Shown: positions 16,919-24,417 of the stretch, piece after piece
Layout of the letters: each line of letters starts with the position of its first letter
Numbering within the stretch: the stretch's first letter is position 1
Origin: Sedimenticola sp.
GTDB taxonomy: Bacteria > Pseudomonadota > Gammaproteobacteria > Chromatiales > Chromatiaceae
Assembly (NCBI GenBank): GCA_011051655.1
Contig: DRKS01000039.1
Coordinates: 1 to 39,990 of the forward strand
DNA length: 39,990 nt
Reading direction: 5' to 3'
Program-made: the position numbers and the translations under genes
Notes under the pieces: generated by a model
What the model was told of the DNA's origin: nothing
Seen by the model: the letters and a program-made list of their open reading frames with translations, nothing else
Databases searched by the model: none

Positions 16919-17706
16919 ATGGGGGATGGACGAATGTCACCCTTCAAAGTTGGCGATCAATATACTCGAAAGGATATCCTTTCTTCATTGTCGATTGAAG
17001 ATCCCGGTGGAGGGACTTGGTATACCGGTTATACATCTCATGAGGACGACTGGTATATCTTCTGTGGAATTGGTATTCCGGGCCGGACGGGGCATGTGAC
17101 TATGGCAATCATTTTCGTGGGGACGAATTAGTATGGTTCGCGAAAACAGGCTCGAAAATAGGCCAGCCTTCGATCCAGAGTCTTCTTAATCCAAGAGGTG
17201 TAGTCAATATATTCTATCGCGAGGATGATCGTAGCCCGTTTACGTATGCTGGTGCTGGGCGGGCAAGATCCGTTGAGGACATCTCACCCGTAAAGATAGT
17301 ATGGTCGTTCTTGGCAGACGGGAAACGGCATCCTGAAATCCTTGCTCAAGAGATCATAGCGCCTGAAACAGTTATCGAAGGCGCAAAAAAAAGGGTCACG
17401 GTCAATGTCTATGAGCGGGACCCGAATGCAAGACGCAAATGCATTCAGCATTGGGGAGAATCTTGTTGTGTCTGCGGATTCGATTTCGCTGCAGTATATG
17501 GAGAGCTCGGAGAAGGGTTCATGCATGTGCACCATTTGAAGTTGATAAGTGAGGTGGGCGAAGAATACCAATTGGATCCTATCTCAGACTTGCGACCCGT
17601 ATGCCCCAATTGCCATGCAATGCTTCATCGGGAATCACCCCCTGTTGAGCTCGAAAAGCTGAAAGAGATTTTTCGATTGTCAAAAGAAATCAGGCAGCCC
17701 AATTGA
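16919..17706 (+). pseudogene. DUF3427-like/HNH restriction endonuclease with a +2 frameshift
   Basis: Two frames make one gene. The 5' frame (16919-17131) encodes G-D-Q-Y-T-R-K-D-I-L, G-G-T-W-Y-T-G-Y and G-I-P-G-R-T-G-H and then runs out of homology. At 17096-17097 two extra bases (a TG doubling in CATGTGAC) shift the frame; reading from 17098 restores D-Y-G-N-H-F-R-G-D-E-L-V-W-F-A-K-T and continues without a stop through V-N-I-F-Y-R-E-D-D-R-S-P-F-T-Y into the HNH nuclease frame ending at 17706. The C-terminal part has C-C-V-C-G-F-D-F, H-V-H-H, D-L-R-P-V-C-P-N-C-H-A-M-L-H. The N-terminal domain resembles DUF3427-type modules linked to modification-dependent nucleases. The gene is either newly inactive or carries a sequencing error. 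It ends 2 bp from the convergent NERD-helicase gene. Confidence 0.8.
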
Positions 17707-17708
17707 TA

Positions 17709-19340
17709 TTACAGGCCAAGGGTTTTTTTCGTCCCTGGAGTAGATAGAACGAACAGGAGAGACTTGGCTCTACTCATGCCGACATAAGACAGAGATCGCA
17801 ATTCTTGGGTATCTGTGTCGGTGGTTCTGGTCAGAACAAGGACAACAGCATCCGACTCGAGTCCCTTGAAACGTTTCACTGTCTCTGCAACGACACCATA
17901 CTTACCATATTCAGTAAACGAATACTCCCCTACACCTCGTTGCCGCAGCCTCTCGATGAGCTGCTTGCTATCGCTCAGTACTGTCACTTGATCGTGCCCC
18001 AAACCTTCCTCATACAAAAGGCGCTCAACGACTTGCTCTACAAGGGCAGTATTTCCTGAGGTTGGTCGAAATTCATGATGAATCACAGGTGGTCCATCGA
18101 CGCCCATGGTTTCAACTTTCTCCCCGAATGCGTCACCAACCTTCTCCGCTATTTGGTTGGTGTTGCGACAATTGGTGTCTAGGGGAATCGTTAGCCAATC
18201 CTCGGATGGGGTCCCCCAATTGCGGCCGTACAGGTCTTGATGAGAATCGGCAAAGACATAATATGGCGTATCGGTTCTATCTGGGGTTAGCATTGCCAAA
18301 GCGGTCAACCAGTCTTTTGAAAAATCCTGGCCTTCGTCTACGATGATGGCATCGAAGTTCGTTCCATTTTCTTGGGCTGCGATAACCAATGCTTCTGGTG
18401 CATCGCTTTCCCACCAGCCGCTGTCAAGATCGTCTGGTACTGCCAGGTTGGCCTTCTTGATTTCTTTAAGGCATAAGGAGTGAAACGTGCACGCAATGAC
18501 ATTATCCTGGTCGTGGAATTCGTCTTGGAGCCAACTGGACAGCAATTGATTGTAGCAAACGATTAATACCTTGAATCCATCTTCCGCAAAGAGCTTGGCT
18601 CGATTTGCGGCCAGAAGGGTCTTTCCCGTTCCGGCGCCACCAATGATCAAGGCTTTGCGGACCTTACGAAGCAGTTGAAAGGCCTTGATCTGTTGATCCG
18701 TTAGTTCAATGAGCCCTCGTTCTGCATCTGCGATATCATCCTTGAGCCGACGTCTAACCGTGATAGTTGGCGCAAGTAGCTGGTGGATTTTTCGTGCTAC
18801 CCTAGGTGCAATGCTTGCTTTTTGATCCCAATGTTTAATAAGACGTTGAACCATTTGTGAGGGATCGTGCAAGTCATCCTTGTTCCATACGATCTCCATA
18901 GGCCCGTAGGTTCCGATGCTGCTATCGACATTTGCGCCAGTGAAGCAAACGCCATGCATGATCGGGACCTCGTGCGTCGGAATCGACACCTCGCGCAAGT
19001 AGTTCAGGAGAGCATACTTAGAGTCCCTTGCTTGTAGAAACGGATTCTTGATGGCTTCCCGCATTCCAGTTTCCCGATTACGGGAAAACCACTGGCCGTC
19101 TTCAATCGTTATTTCATCTCCGCCCTTCACTTCGATGACGATTAGACCGTGATTTGGGTGTAGGAGGATGAAATCTGCTTCGCCGTCCCCCTGGCGGCCA
19201 TTGCGAAGTGATTGCCAGGCAACAGAATGGAAAACTTTCCACTCGTCGCCTAGTTTTGTCAGCGCCTCCCTGACGAGCAATTCTGAGTAAGGTGTACCCG
19301 AAGGAGGTATAGGAGGGAATAAGGTTGCCATGTCATCCAT
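17709..19340 (-). CDS. NERD-domain nuclease/UvrD-like helicase
   Basis: A 543-residue fusion. The N-terminal third is a NERD (nuclease-related) domain with G-D-G-E-A-D-F-I-L-L and V-I-E-V-K-G-G, the D...E-x-K pattern of restriction-like nucleases. The rest is an SF1 UvrD-type helicase with Walker A G-G-A-G-T-G-K-T (about residues 231-240), Walker B-like V-D-E-G-Q-D-F, and the C-terminal Y-V-G-M-S-R-A-K motif. NERD helicases often occur in bacterial defence islands. It is convergent with the HNH gene, with only 2 bp between the stops, and shares its low-GC, weakly biased codon usage, so it probably arrived with the defence region. It may act alone or with the DrmAB-like genes. Confidence 0.88.
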   Translation of the reverse strand: MDDMATLFPPIPPSGTPYSELLVREALTKLGDEWKVFHSVAWQSLRNGRQGDGEADFILLHPNHGLIVIEVKGGDEITIEDGQWFSRNRETGMREAIKNPFLQARDSKYALLNYLREVSIPTHEVPIMHGVCFTGANVDSSIGTYGPMEIVWNKDDLHDPSQMVQRLIKHWDQKASIAPRVARKIHQLLAPTITVRRRLKDDIADAERGLIELTDQQIKAFQLLRKVRKALIIGGAGTGKTLLAANRAKLFAEDGFKVLIVCYNQLLSSWLQDEFHDQDNVIACTFHSLCLKEIKKANLAVPDDLDSGWWESDAPEALVIAAQENGTNFDAIIVDEGQDFSKDWLTALAMLTPDRTDTPYYVFADSHQDLYGRNWGTPSEDWLTIPLDTNCRNTNQIAEKVGDAFGEKVETMGVDGPPVIHHEFRPTSGNTALVEQVVERLLYEEGLGHDQVTVLSDSKQLIERLRQRGVGEYSFTEYGKYGVVAETVKRFKGLESDAVVLVLTRTTDTDTQELRSLSYVGMSRAKSLLFVLSTPGTKKTLGL

Positions 19341-19362
19341 TTCCGGGCTTTTCGAGCCGAAG

Positions 19363-19701
19363 CTAATTCTTTGCTAATGCCTCAACTGCTGCCTTCATCG
19401 CCGCCCTCTGCTCTGCCGGCAGCGCCTGCCAGGCCCGGGCAAACTCAATGGCTTCGTCACTGAGATCCGCGACCTTCTTCGCCGTTTCGTCCTGGTCGTC
19501 GTAGAGCTGAGCGATAGGCACGCCGATGGCGCGGGCGATGCTCAGGATCTGCGCCGGGCTGCCCTCTGCGGTGCCGTTTTCCAGGCGCGAGATATAGGCC
19601 TGATCCAGGCCGGTCTTCTGGCTTATCTCGCTCTGTGTCATGCCCCTGGACTTGCGGGCGGCGCGCATCCGCAGGCCGATTTGTACGGTTAGGTTTTCCA
19701 T
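19363..19701 (-). CDS. XRE-family repressor (CI-like)
   Basis: A 112-residue regulator with a canonical XRE helix-turn-helix at the N-terminus (M-T-Q-S-E-I-S-Q-K-T-G-L-D-Q-A-Y-I-S-R-L-E-N) and an acidic C-terminal helix with L-P-A-E-Q-R-A-A-M-K, a tail common in XRE proteins of phages and islands. The start at 19701 (M-E-N-L-T-V) is preferred; the longer frame from 19737 would translate operator sequence. It is transcribed away from the small XRE gene at 19785 across a shared operator region, so the two probably form a CI/Cro-type switch controlling the replication gene. It has no RecA-cleavable protease domain. Confidence 0.85.
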   Translation of the reverse strand: MENLTVQIGLRMRAARKSRGMTQSEISQKTGLDQAYISRLENGTAEGSPAQILSIARAIGVPIAQLYDDQDETAKKVADLSDEAIEFARAWQALPAEQRAAMKAAVEALAKN

Positions 19702-19719
19702 GCATATGAATTTAGCAGA

Positions 19720-19789
19720 AATATGACGGCACGTCATATTCTATCTTGAGAAATGTGAAAGCGTCATATAGACTCGTAAGTAATATGAC
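19720..19789. promoter_or_regulatory. Operators of the divergent XRE switch
   Basis: A perfect palindrome at 19720-19740 (arms AATATGACG and CGTCATATT, 3 nt apart) lies between the divergent XRE genes. Further half-sites CGTCATAT at 19762-19769 and AATATGAC at 19782-19789 form a wider second dyad; the last overlaps the ATG at 19785. The arrangement suggests two or more repressor sites controlling both genes. Confidence 0.7.
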
Positions 19790-20006
19790 TAACAATCATT
19801 ATTTCGAGGGTATGGATATCAGAGACGCGCGGAAACAGGCTGGTTTTACCCAGGTACAGCTGAGTGAGGCCACAGGTATCGATCAGGCCTCCATCAGCCG
19901 GATGGAGAACGGCAAGCAGGGGATCACGCTGGAGTATCTGAAGCGCATCGCTGGCGCCCTGGGTGTGAACCTCGGTGATCTGGTGGGAGATGCCGGGCGG
20001 CATTGA
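19785..20006 (+). CDS. Small XRE-family regulator (Cro-like)
   Basis: A protein of 73 residues from the ATG at 19785 (64 from 19812) that is almost only an XRE helix-turn-helix: A-R-K-Q-A-G-F-T-Q-V-Q-L-S-E-A-T-G-I-D-Q-A-S-I-S-R-M-E-N-G-K. A frame extending upstream to 19746 is unlikely because it translates the operators. It is divergent from the larger XRE gene. Its stop overlaps the TTG start of the replication gene, indicating cotranscription, the position of Cro relative to replication genes in lambdoid phages. Confidence 0.8.
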   Translation: MTNNHYFEGMDIRDARKQAGFTQVQLSEATGIDQASISRMENGKQGITLEYLKRIAGALGVNLGDLVGDAGRH

Positions 20007-20929
20007 GCGGGCGGGATGTCTTGGCCAGTCCTCAGACAGAGAACGGATTCACTCGGCTGGCGGACGAACTGCTGGATGCGCTCATCCGTTATCCGTTCAC
20101 CAAGCGCCAGTACAAGGTGCTGTTGGCGGTGATCCGCAAGACCTACGGCTTCCATAAGCGGGAGGACGACATCACGGCGCCGCAGCTGGCGGCCATGACC
20201 GGCCTGGACCGGGCCAACGTGATCCGGGCGGTCAACGAATTGGTGGCCATCGATGTGATCAACAAACGGCCGGGTCGCTTCGGGCAGGTGCTGGGTATCA
20301 ACAAGGACTACGAAGCCTGGGCGGTGCCAAAACAGCACCGGACCACCAGTGCCAAAACGGCACCGGAAGGAGTGCCAAAACAGCACCGACAGGGGTGCCA
20401 GAACGACACCGGGGCGGGTGCTAAAACGGCACCCTCAATAGAGAACCACCAACAGACACTGCCCAAAAGACAACCACCACGACAGGCACGGGCAGGGGAG
20501 GGCTCCCCCTCTCCCCCCACGCCCCCCTTGCCCCCTCCCCGTAGTGGTGGTGAGGAACTTGTTTTTCCGAGGGAGATGACGGGTGTGGAGTTGCAGGAGG
20601 CCCAGGTTCTGGTCAGGCGGGTGGGTAGTGATGCCCAAGCTATGCTGGACGTGCTTACCGCGGCCATTCAGGCCGGCGAGATCCGCAAGTCGCGCCTGGC
20701 GGTGCTTACCGGCCTCATCCGGCGCTACGAGGCGGGCACCTTCGACCCGGCGCCGGGACTGCACCTGGCCGAACGCCGCAGGAGAGCAGCGGCGATGGAG
20801 GCTGCCAAGCGGCGACGGGATAGGGAGTACGCAAAGGAACTGGAAGCTAGGGTTCAGGCTGACAAGGGTGAGGGCCGGGCCGCGTTCCAGAAGGTGCTGA
20901 AAAAGCTGAACAAGGGTCGTGTCGGATGA
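20003..20929 (+). CDS. Phage replication protein O-like initiator carrying internal iterons
   Basis: A 308-residue protein. The N-terminal part (E-N-G-F-T-R-L-A-D-E-L-L-D-A-L, then F-T-K-R-Q-Y-K-V-L-L-A-V-I-R-K-T-Y-G-F-H-K) matches the phage replication protein O N-terminal (winged helix) domain, which binds origin iterons. The middle (about residues 108-190) is low complexity and proline/glutamine-rich; its DNA is a series of palindromic repeats (20324-20434). The C-terminal part is arginine-rich and helical. The start is a TTG at 20003, whose bases overlap the TGA of the preceding gene. No DnaC/lambda-P-like helicase loader follows, so the host loader or an interaction through the C-terminus may be used. 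The initiator role is inferred from family and iterons. Confidence 0.82.
   Translation: MSGRDVLASPQTENGFTRLADELLDALIRYPFTKRQYKVLLAVIRKTYGFHKREDDITAPQLAAMTGLDRANVIRAVNELVAIDVINKRPGRFGQVLGINKDYEAWAVPKQHRTTSAKTAPEGVPKQHRQGCQNDTGAGAKTAPSIENHQQTLPKRQPPRQARAGEGSPSPPTPPLPPPRSGGEELVFPREMTGVELQEAQVLVRRVGSDAQAMLDVLTAAIQAGEIRKSRLAVLTGLIRRYEAGTFDPAPGLHLAERRRRAAAMEAAKRRRDREYAKELEARVQADKGEGRAAFQKVLKKLNKGRVG
20324..20434. repeat. Five iterons inside the O-like gene (probable replication origin)
   Basis: Five copies of GTGCCAAAACRGCACC(G) start at 20324, 20349, 20372, 20395 and 20418; the last two have small changes. Each is a palindrome (GTGCC and GGCAC arms around AAAAC). The last four are spaced 23 bp, about two helical turns. 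Because 23 is not a multiple of three, the copies fall in changing reading frames, so selection is on DNA rather than protein. An A-rich stretch follows. Lambda has its origin iterons in the same place, within O. Confidence 0.88.
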
Positions 20930-21072
20930 ATGCCGAGGATTATGTCAGACATATCCTACAGGCACGCAGTCGAGAGGAACGGCGCAGCCGCCTGGCGCAG
21001 GTGCCTTTTCATCTGCGCGACAAGGTGAAGGTGCGAGTGGAGTGGGAATGGCGACGTGCAAGGAAGCGCTAG
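20926..21072 (+). CDS. Small basic protein, 48 aa
   Basis: This frame starts with ATG at 20926, overlapping the TGA of the O-like gene (ATGA), and ends with TAG at 21070-21072, overlapping the start of the VRR-NUC gene. The product (M-N-A-E-D-Y-V-R-H-I-L-Q, ending R-R-A-R-K-R) is charged, helical and unrecognised. The tight overlaps on both sides support it being real and translationally coupled. No membrane or cysteine motifs are seen. Confidence 0.55.
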   Translation: MNAEDYVRHILQARSREERRSRLAQVPFHLRDKVKVRVEWEWRRARKR

Positions 21073-21467
21073 TGTCGCGGGAGGCAGGACGCCGGGAGCG
21101 ACCAGCAACGGAACACCAGGAACAAGTGACCCTGTTCCGCTGGGTGGCCCTGGTACAGGCAAAGCATCCTGAACTTGGCCTGCTGCATGCCATCCCCAAC
21201 GGTGGCCACCGTCACAAGGCGGTGGCGGCACGGATGAAGGCCGAAGGCGTCAGACGGGGCGTGCCGGACCTCTGCCTGCCGGTCGCCAGCGGCGAATACC
21301 ACGGCCTCTATATCGAGATGAAGACCCGCAAGGGGCGGTTGAGCAGTGAACAGAAGAGGTGGGGCGATGCGCTCCAGGCGCAGGGCTACCGTTTCCAGAT
21401 GTGTCGTTCCTGGCAGGAGGCGGCAATGACGATTGCAGATTATCTGGGCTTTGACGCCCGGCTATAA
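21048..21467 (+). CDS. VRR-NUC domain nuclease
   Basis: A 139-residue VRR-NUC protein of the PD-(D/E)xK superfamily, as found alone in phages and attached to FAN1-like enzymes. Features: E-H-Q-E-Q-V-T-L-F-R-W, H-A-I-P-N-G-G-H-R, then V-R-R-G-V-P-D-L-C-L-P (the V-R-R motif and the catalytic D), and Y-I-E-M-K-T-R-K-G (the E-x-K). The start at 21048 is supported by GGAGTGGGA just upstream; the frame extends further 5' but that part is a shadow of the 48-aa gene. It probably acts on recombination or replication intermediates of the element. Confidence 0.88.
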   Translation: MATCKEALVSREAGRRERPATEHQEQVTLFRWVALVQAKHPELGLLHAIPNGGHRHKAVAARMKAEGVRRGVPDLCLPVASGEYHGLYIEMKTRKGRLSSEQKRWGDALQAQGYRFQMCRSWQEAAMTIADYLGFDARL

Positions 21468-21482
21468 CGGAGAAGAGAACGA

Positions 21483-21764
21483 ATGGCTGAACAGAACAGC
21501 AAACAGCGTGAGCGGGTGTTCCACACCAACGGCGGCGAGGCGCCCGTTCCCGGCAACGGATTCTCCCTGGCTTGCGGTCAAGTGCATGACCTGCCCGCAC
21601 GGGTGAAGAAGATCGCCACCACTGATGAGGGCAAGCTTCAGATCGTGCTGGAGGGTGAGGTCATCCGGCAGGAGGAACTGGACAAGATCCGCGACCTGTT
21701 CCTGATTCAGCAGGGCCGGGTGTTTGTGGACTTCACGCCGGAACAGGGTGAGCTGGACCTCTGA
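21483..21764 (+). CDS. Unrecognised 93-aa protein
   Basis: The ATG at 21483 follows a purine-rich GGAGAAGAGA ribosome binding site. The protein is soluble and mixed alpha/beta: a polar N-terminus, then V-H-D-L-P-A-R-V-K-K-I and an E-G-E-V-I-R-Q-E-E-L-D-K-I-R-D-L-F core, ending acidic. I do not recognise the family. It overlaps the next gene by one base (TGATG), so it is part of the replication-to-nuclease operon. Coding is well supported by position and codon usage. Confidence 0.7.
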   Translation: MAEQNSKQRERVFHTNGGEAPVPGNGFSLACGQVHDLPARVKKIATTDEGKLQIVLEGEVIRQEELDKIRDLFLIQQGRVFVDFTPEQGELDL

Positions 21765-22381
21765 TGTGGAGCGTCACACTCCTTGCCCTGGCCTTTTCCG
21801 GCAGCGCGCTGGCTTGCACCCAATCCCAGATCGAGGCGGCCACCACACTGGTGCTGTTTGCTAATCCCCTGATCCAGGCCGAGCGGCAGGAACTGGCCGA
21901 GCAGTCGCATCAGCGGGACTGGAGTGCCAGGCTTACGTTGGGCTACACCATGGGGGGGTCGGCCGAAGCCACGGCTGGAGGCCCCAATGCCGGCATCCAA
22001 GTGGAGATCCCACTCTTCGACCGCGCCAACGAGCTGAAGGTGGTCAAGGCCCGCTCGGCCCTTCAGCAGCGGCAGGACGCTGTGCTGTCCGATTTTCTGG
22101 GTCAGATGGAGAAGCTCTGCTCCAAGGCCGATCAGGTGCGTGAACTGGACACCATGCGCCGTTTCTATCGTGACCGACTGCAGTACCGCCAAGAGCAGGT
22201 GAAGGAGGGGCTGGAGGATGCGGACACTCTCTGGAAGGAGACGGAGAAGGCGCAGGAAGTGGAACATGATTACCGGCGCAAACAGGGTGAACTGGCTGCC
22301 ATGCAGATCGCCATTGCACGCCGATTCGGTGGAGAGGAATGGAAGCGGTTACAGGCTTTGTTGGCCGATGCGAGCAGATAG
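21764..22381 (+). CDS. Exported TolC-like coiled-coil protein (short)
   Basis: A 205-residue protein with an N-terminal signal peptide (hydrophobic T-L-L-A-L-A-F-S-G, then S-A-L-A-C, best cleaved as A-L-A at residue 17). The mature part has a beta segment (L-T-L-G-Y-T-M-G, then G-I-Q-V-E-I-P-L-F-D-R) followed by long heptad-rich helices with many Q, E, R and K. This resembles one repeat of an outer-membrane-efflux (TolC family) protein, in which an I-P-L-F-D strand ends a beta-barrel segment; full TolC proteins have two repeats and over 400 residues. It starts one base inside the previous gene and overlaps the ATPase gene by 43 bp. A structural role in the periplasm is inferred. Confidence 0.5.
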   Translation: MWSVTLLALAFSGSALACTQSQIEAATTLVLFANPLIQAERQELAEQSHQRDWSARLTLGYTMGGSAEATAGGPNAGIQVEIPLFDRANELKVVKARSALQQRQDAVLSDFLGQMEKLCSKADQVRELDTMRRFYRDRLQYRQEQVKEGLEDADTLWKETEKAQEVEHDYRRKQGELAAMQIAIARRFGGEEWKRLQALLADASR

Positions 22382-23271
22382 CCGAGGGGCTGGAGGCGCT
22401 GCGGGCCGGCAACAGCCTGGTGGTCAAGGGCCGGGCCGGGATCGGCAAGTCTGCCTTTCTGAAGCAGCTACATGGGCGGCTTGGTAAAGAGGTGCCCTGC
22501 TTCTGGTTGGCGGACACTAACGGCAAGGCAGCCGTGTTCGACCTGGCGGAACAGGTGCATGACCGCCTGAGCCTCAAGGTGCCGGAGCGGTTCATCCCTG
22601 GCCGCTACCGCGCCCGTGCCCACCAGACAGGTATCGTGGAGTGGGCGTGGATCAAGCGGGCGATCTCCCGGGCGCCGGCCCGTGAGACGGCCGACCTGGT
22701 GCTGGTCTCGCTGCGCGGCAGGGGTGCCATCGTATTCCTGGAGAGCCTGGAGGTGCCGCCTACCCAGGCGGAGTTCTACCACGACTTGGCCGAGGTCGCT
22801 CAACTCGCCGCCGCCATGGACCAAGACAACCGCCGGGTGCGCATCCAGCGCCTGCTGTGGCGCTTTCAGAAGACCATGGAACTGAAGCCCCTGGCCCGGG
22901 AGCAGACACGGGAACTGGCGGTGCGCTGGCTGGTAAAACAGCCGATTCGCTTCACCAGTGACCGCGTGCGCGAGGCCTTCCTGCGTGCGGTGGAACAGGA
23001 CTCCGGCGGGGTGCCTGCCGCCATCGAGGGGATGCTGCTCTCCGCCACCAACGACGGCGAGGTCACACCAGCCAGTATCCGGGCCTACCGGCACGAGGCC
23101 GGCACCCGCTACCTGGATATGACTCCGGTACTGGTGCTGGCCGTGATCGGCTTCATGGCCATGCGCTACGTCTCCCGCGGCATTGGCGAGGTGGAACTGC
23201 TGGTGATGTCCGGCGTGGCCTCGGCCCTATTCTATGGGTTGACCATCATGCTGCGCAGGTTGAGTCGATAA
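22339..23271 (+). CDS. P-loop ATPase with C-terminal membrane anchor
   Basis: A 310-residue protein. The N-terminus has F-V-G-R-C-E-Q-I-A-E-G and a Walker A V-V-K-G-R-A-G-I-G-K-S-A-F (about residues 30-40), the pattern of STAND/AAA-type NTPases; I-V-F-L-E-S-L could be the Walker B strand. Two hydrophobic segments close the protein (about residues 260-276 and 283-303), so it is likely anchored in the inner membrane with the ATPase domain in the cytoplasm. The start at 22339 follows GGAG closely and overlaps the TolC-like gene by 43 bp. I cannot name its partner; the neighbours suggest an envelope-associated complex. Confidence 0.75.
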   Translation: MEAVTGFVGRCEQIAEGLEALRAGNSLVVKGRAGIGKSAFLKQLHGRLGKEVPCFWLADTNGKAAVFDLAEQVHDRLSLKVPERFIPGRYRARAHQTGIVEWAWIKRAISRAPARETADLVLVSLRGRGAIVFLESLEVPPTQAEFYHDLAEVAQLAAAMDQDNRRVRIQRLLWRFQKTMELKPLAREQTRELAVRWLVKQPIRFTSDRVREAFLRAVEQDSGGVPAAIEGMLLSATNDGEVTPASIRAYRHEAGTRYLDMTPVLVLAVIGFMAMRYVSRGIGEVELLVMSGVASALFYGLTIMLRRLSR

Positions 23272-23272
23272 C

Positions 23273-24394
23273 ATGCTGACGCCGACCCACCTGGTCACCG
23301 GGCAGGCCGTCTTCCTGCTGGGCGCCATTGCTACCGGCCATGCACCCACCCTGGTCGAGGCCCTGGTTGTCCTGCTGGCCTCATCGATCCCGGATCTGGA
23401 TTCCCGCCACTCCTATGTAGGGCGGATGCTGCCTTTCATAAGTGGTCCGCTTGAATGCCGGTTCGGCCACCGTACCCTGACCCATTCCCTGATCGCTCAG
23501 GCTATCTTCAGCGCCGTGGCCTATGCCACTTTGCCCTTTGGCTACTTCATGGCACTGCTCTCGGGCTGGGTGAGCCACAGCCTGGCCGACATGATGACCC
23601 CGGCGGGCGTCTGCTGGTTCTGGCCCAGCCGGGTGCGCTGCGTGATTCCGGGTAACCGGAAATACCGCATGGACTCCATGGGCCAGGGAGAACTGACCTT
23701 CCTGGTGGTCATGGCACTGGTCGGTCTGTTGGTGAAACCGCTGGCCGGCAGCGGCCTCGGCACCATGGGGCTGATCCGCTCCGCCATCGGCAACATCACC
23801 TCGGCCCGCGAGGACTACGACGCGCAGAAGGGAAGCCACGCCTGGTCACTGGAAGTGAAAGGGCGGGACAACCGAAGCTACGATGACATCTCCGGCAGCT
23901 ACCCGGTGATCGGGCCTTACGGCGAGGCGGGCTTCATCCTCGAAAGCCCGGAAGGCCCACGTTCTCTCTGCCACTCCGGCTCCTGTGACTGGTACGCGGA
24001 GCATGCCGCCCTCATCAAGGGCCAACCCGAAATCACGACCACCACCACGTTCAGGGCGGACAGGGTGCGTGCAGGCTCACTGTTTGAGCCACTGGCCCTG
24101 TTACAGTCAGCGGGGCAGGTCTACCTGCTGGGTACCCTGAGCGCCAAGCGCATCGCACCCTCGCCGCCAACCGTCGAAGTGGCCGGGGAGACCGTAACGC
24201 TCCGCTACGCTGAAGCTTTGGTGCCAGCGGGCTGGGGGAACAAGCTTCTGACCGATATCGATCTGACCATCCAGGTACGCCATGAGCCAGGGGTCACGGT
24301 TCCGGAGATTCAGGGGCTAGTGGAGAGTGAAGCGGAGGGGCTGCACCCCCTTCTTTGGAAATGGATTGTTACAACAGGAGGAGCGGGGAACTGA
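23273..24394 (+). CDS. YdjM/DUF457-type membrane metal-dependent hydrolase with extra C-terminal domain
   Basis: A 373-residue protein. The N-terminal half matches the LexA-regulated YdjM/DUF457 family of integral membrane hydrolases: L-T-P-T-H at the start, S-S-I-P-D-L-D-S-R-H, F-G-H-R-T-L-T-H-S and a later W-V-S-H-S-L-A-D, with four or five hydrophobic segments in about 190 residues. These His/Asp motifs are the presumed metal site. The C-terminal half (about 200-373) is a soluble extension of beta-rich type that I do not recognise (Y-P-V-I-G-P-Y-G-E-A-G-F and later V-E-V-A-G-E-T-V-T-L-R-Y). It begins one base after the ATPase gene stop, so the two are cotranscribed. Confidence 0.8.
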   Translation: MLTPTHLVTGQAVFLLGAIATGHAPTLVEALVVLLASSIPDLDSRHSYVGRMLPFISGPLECRFGHRTLTHSLIAQAIFSAVAYATLPFGYFMALLSGWVSHSLADMMTPAGVCWFWPSRVRCVIPGNRKYRMDSMGQGELTFLVVMALVGLLVKPLAGSGLGTMGLIRSAIGNITSAREDYDAQKGSHAWSLEVKGRDNRSYDDISGSYPVIGPYGEAGFILESPEGPRSLCHSGSCDWYAEHAALIKGQPEITTTTTFRADRVRAGSLFEPLALLQSAGQVYLLGTLSAKRIAPSPPTVEVAGETVTLRYAEALVPAGWGNKLLTDIDLTIQVRHEPGVTVPEIQGLVESEAEGLHPLLWKWIVTTGGAGN

Positions 24395-24417
24395 CAAGAT
24401 TCCTCGTATAGGCGTAT

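Noticed and set aside
20324-20434. CRISPR-like array
   Set aside because: Repeats are only 16-17 nt, palindromic, spaced by about 6-8 nt and within a coding gene; they are iterons.
20919-21047. N-terminal extension of the VRR-NUC protein
   Set aside because: The extension is a shadow of the 48-aa gene and lacks a ribosome binding site; the ATG at 21048 has a GGAG site.
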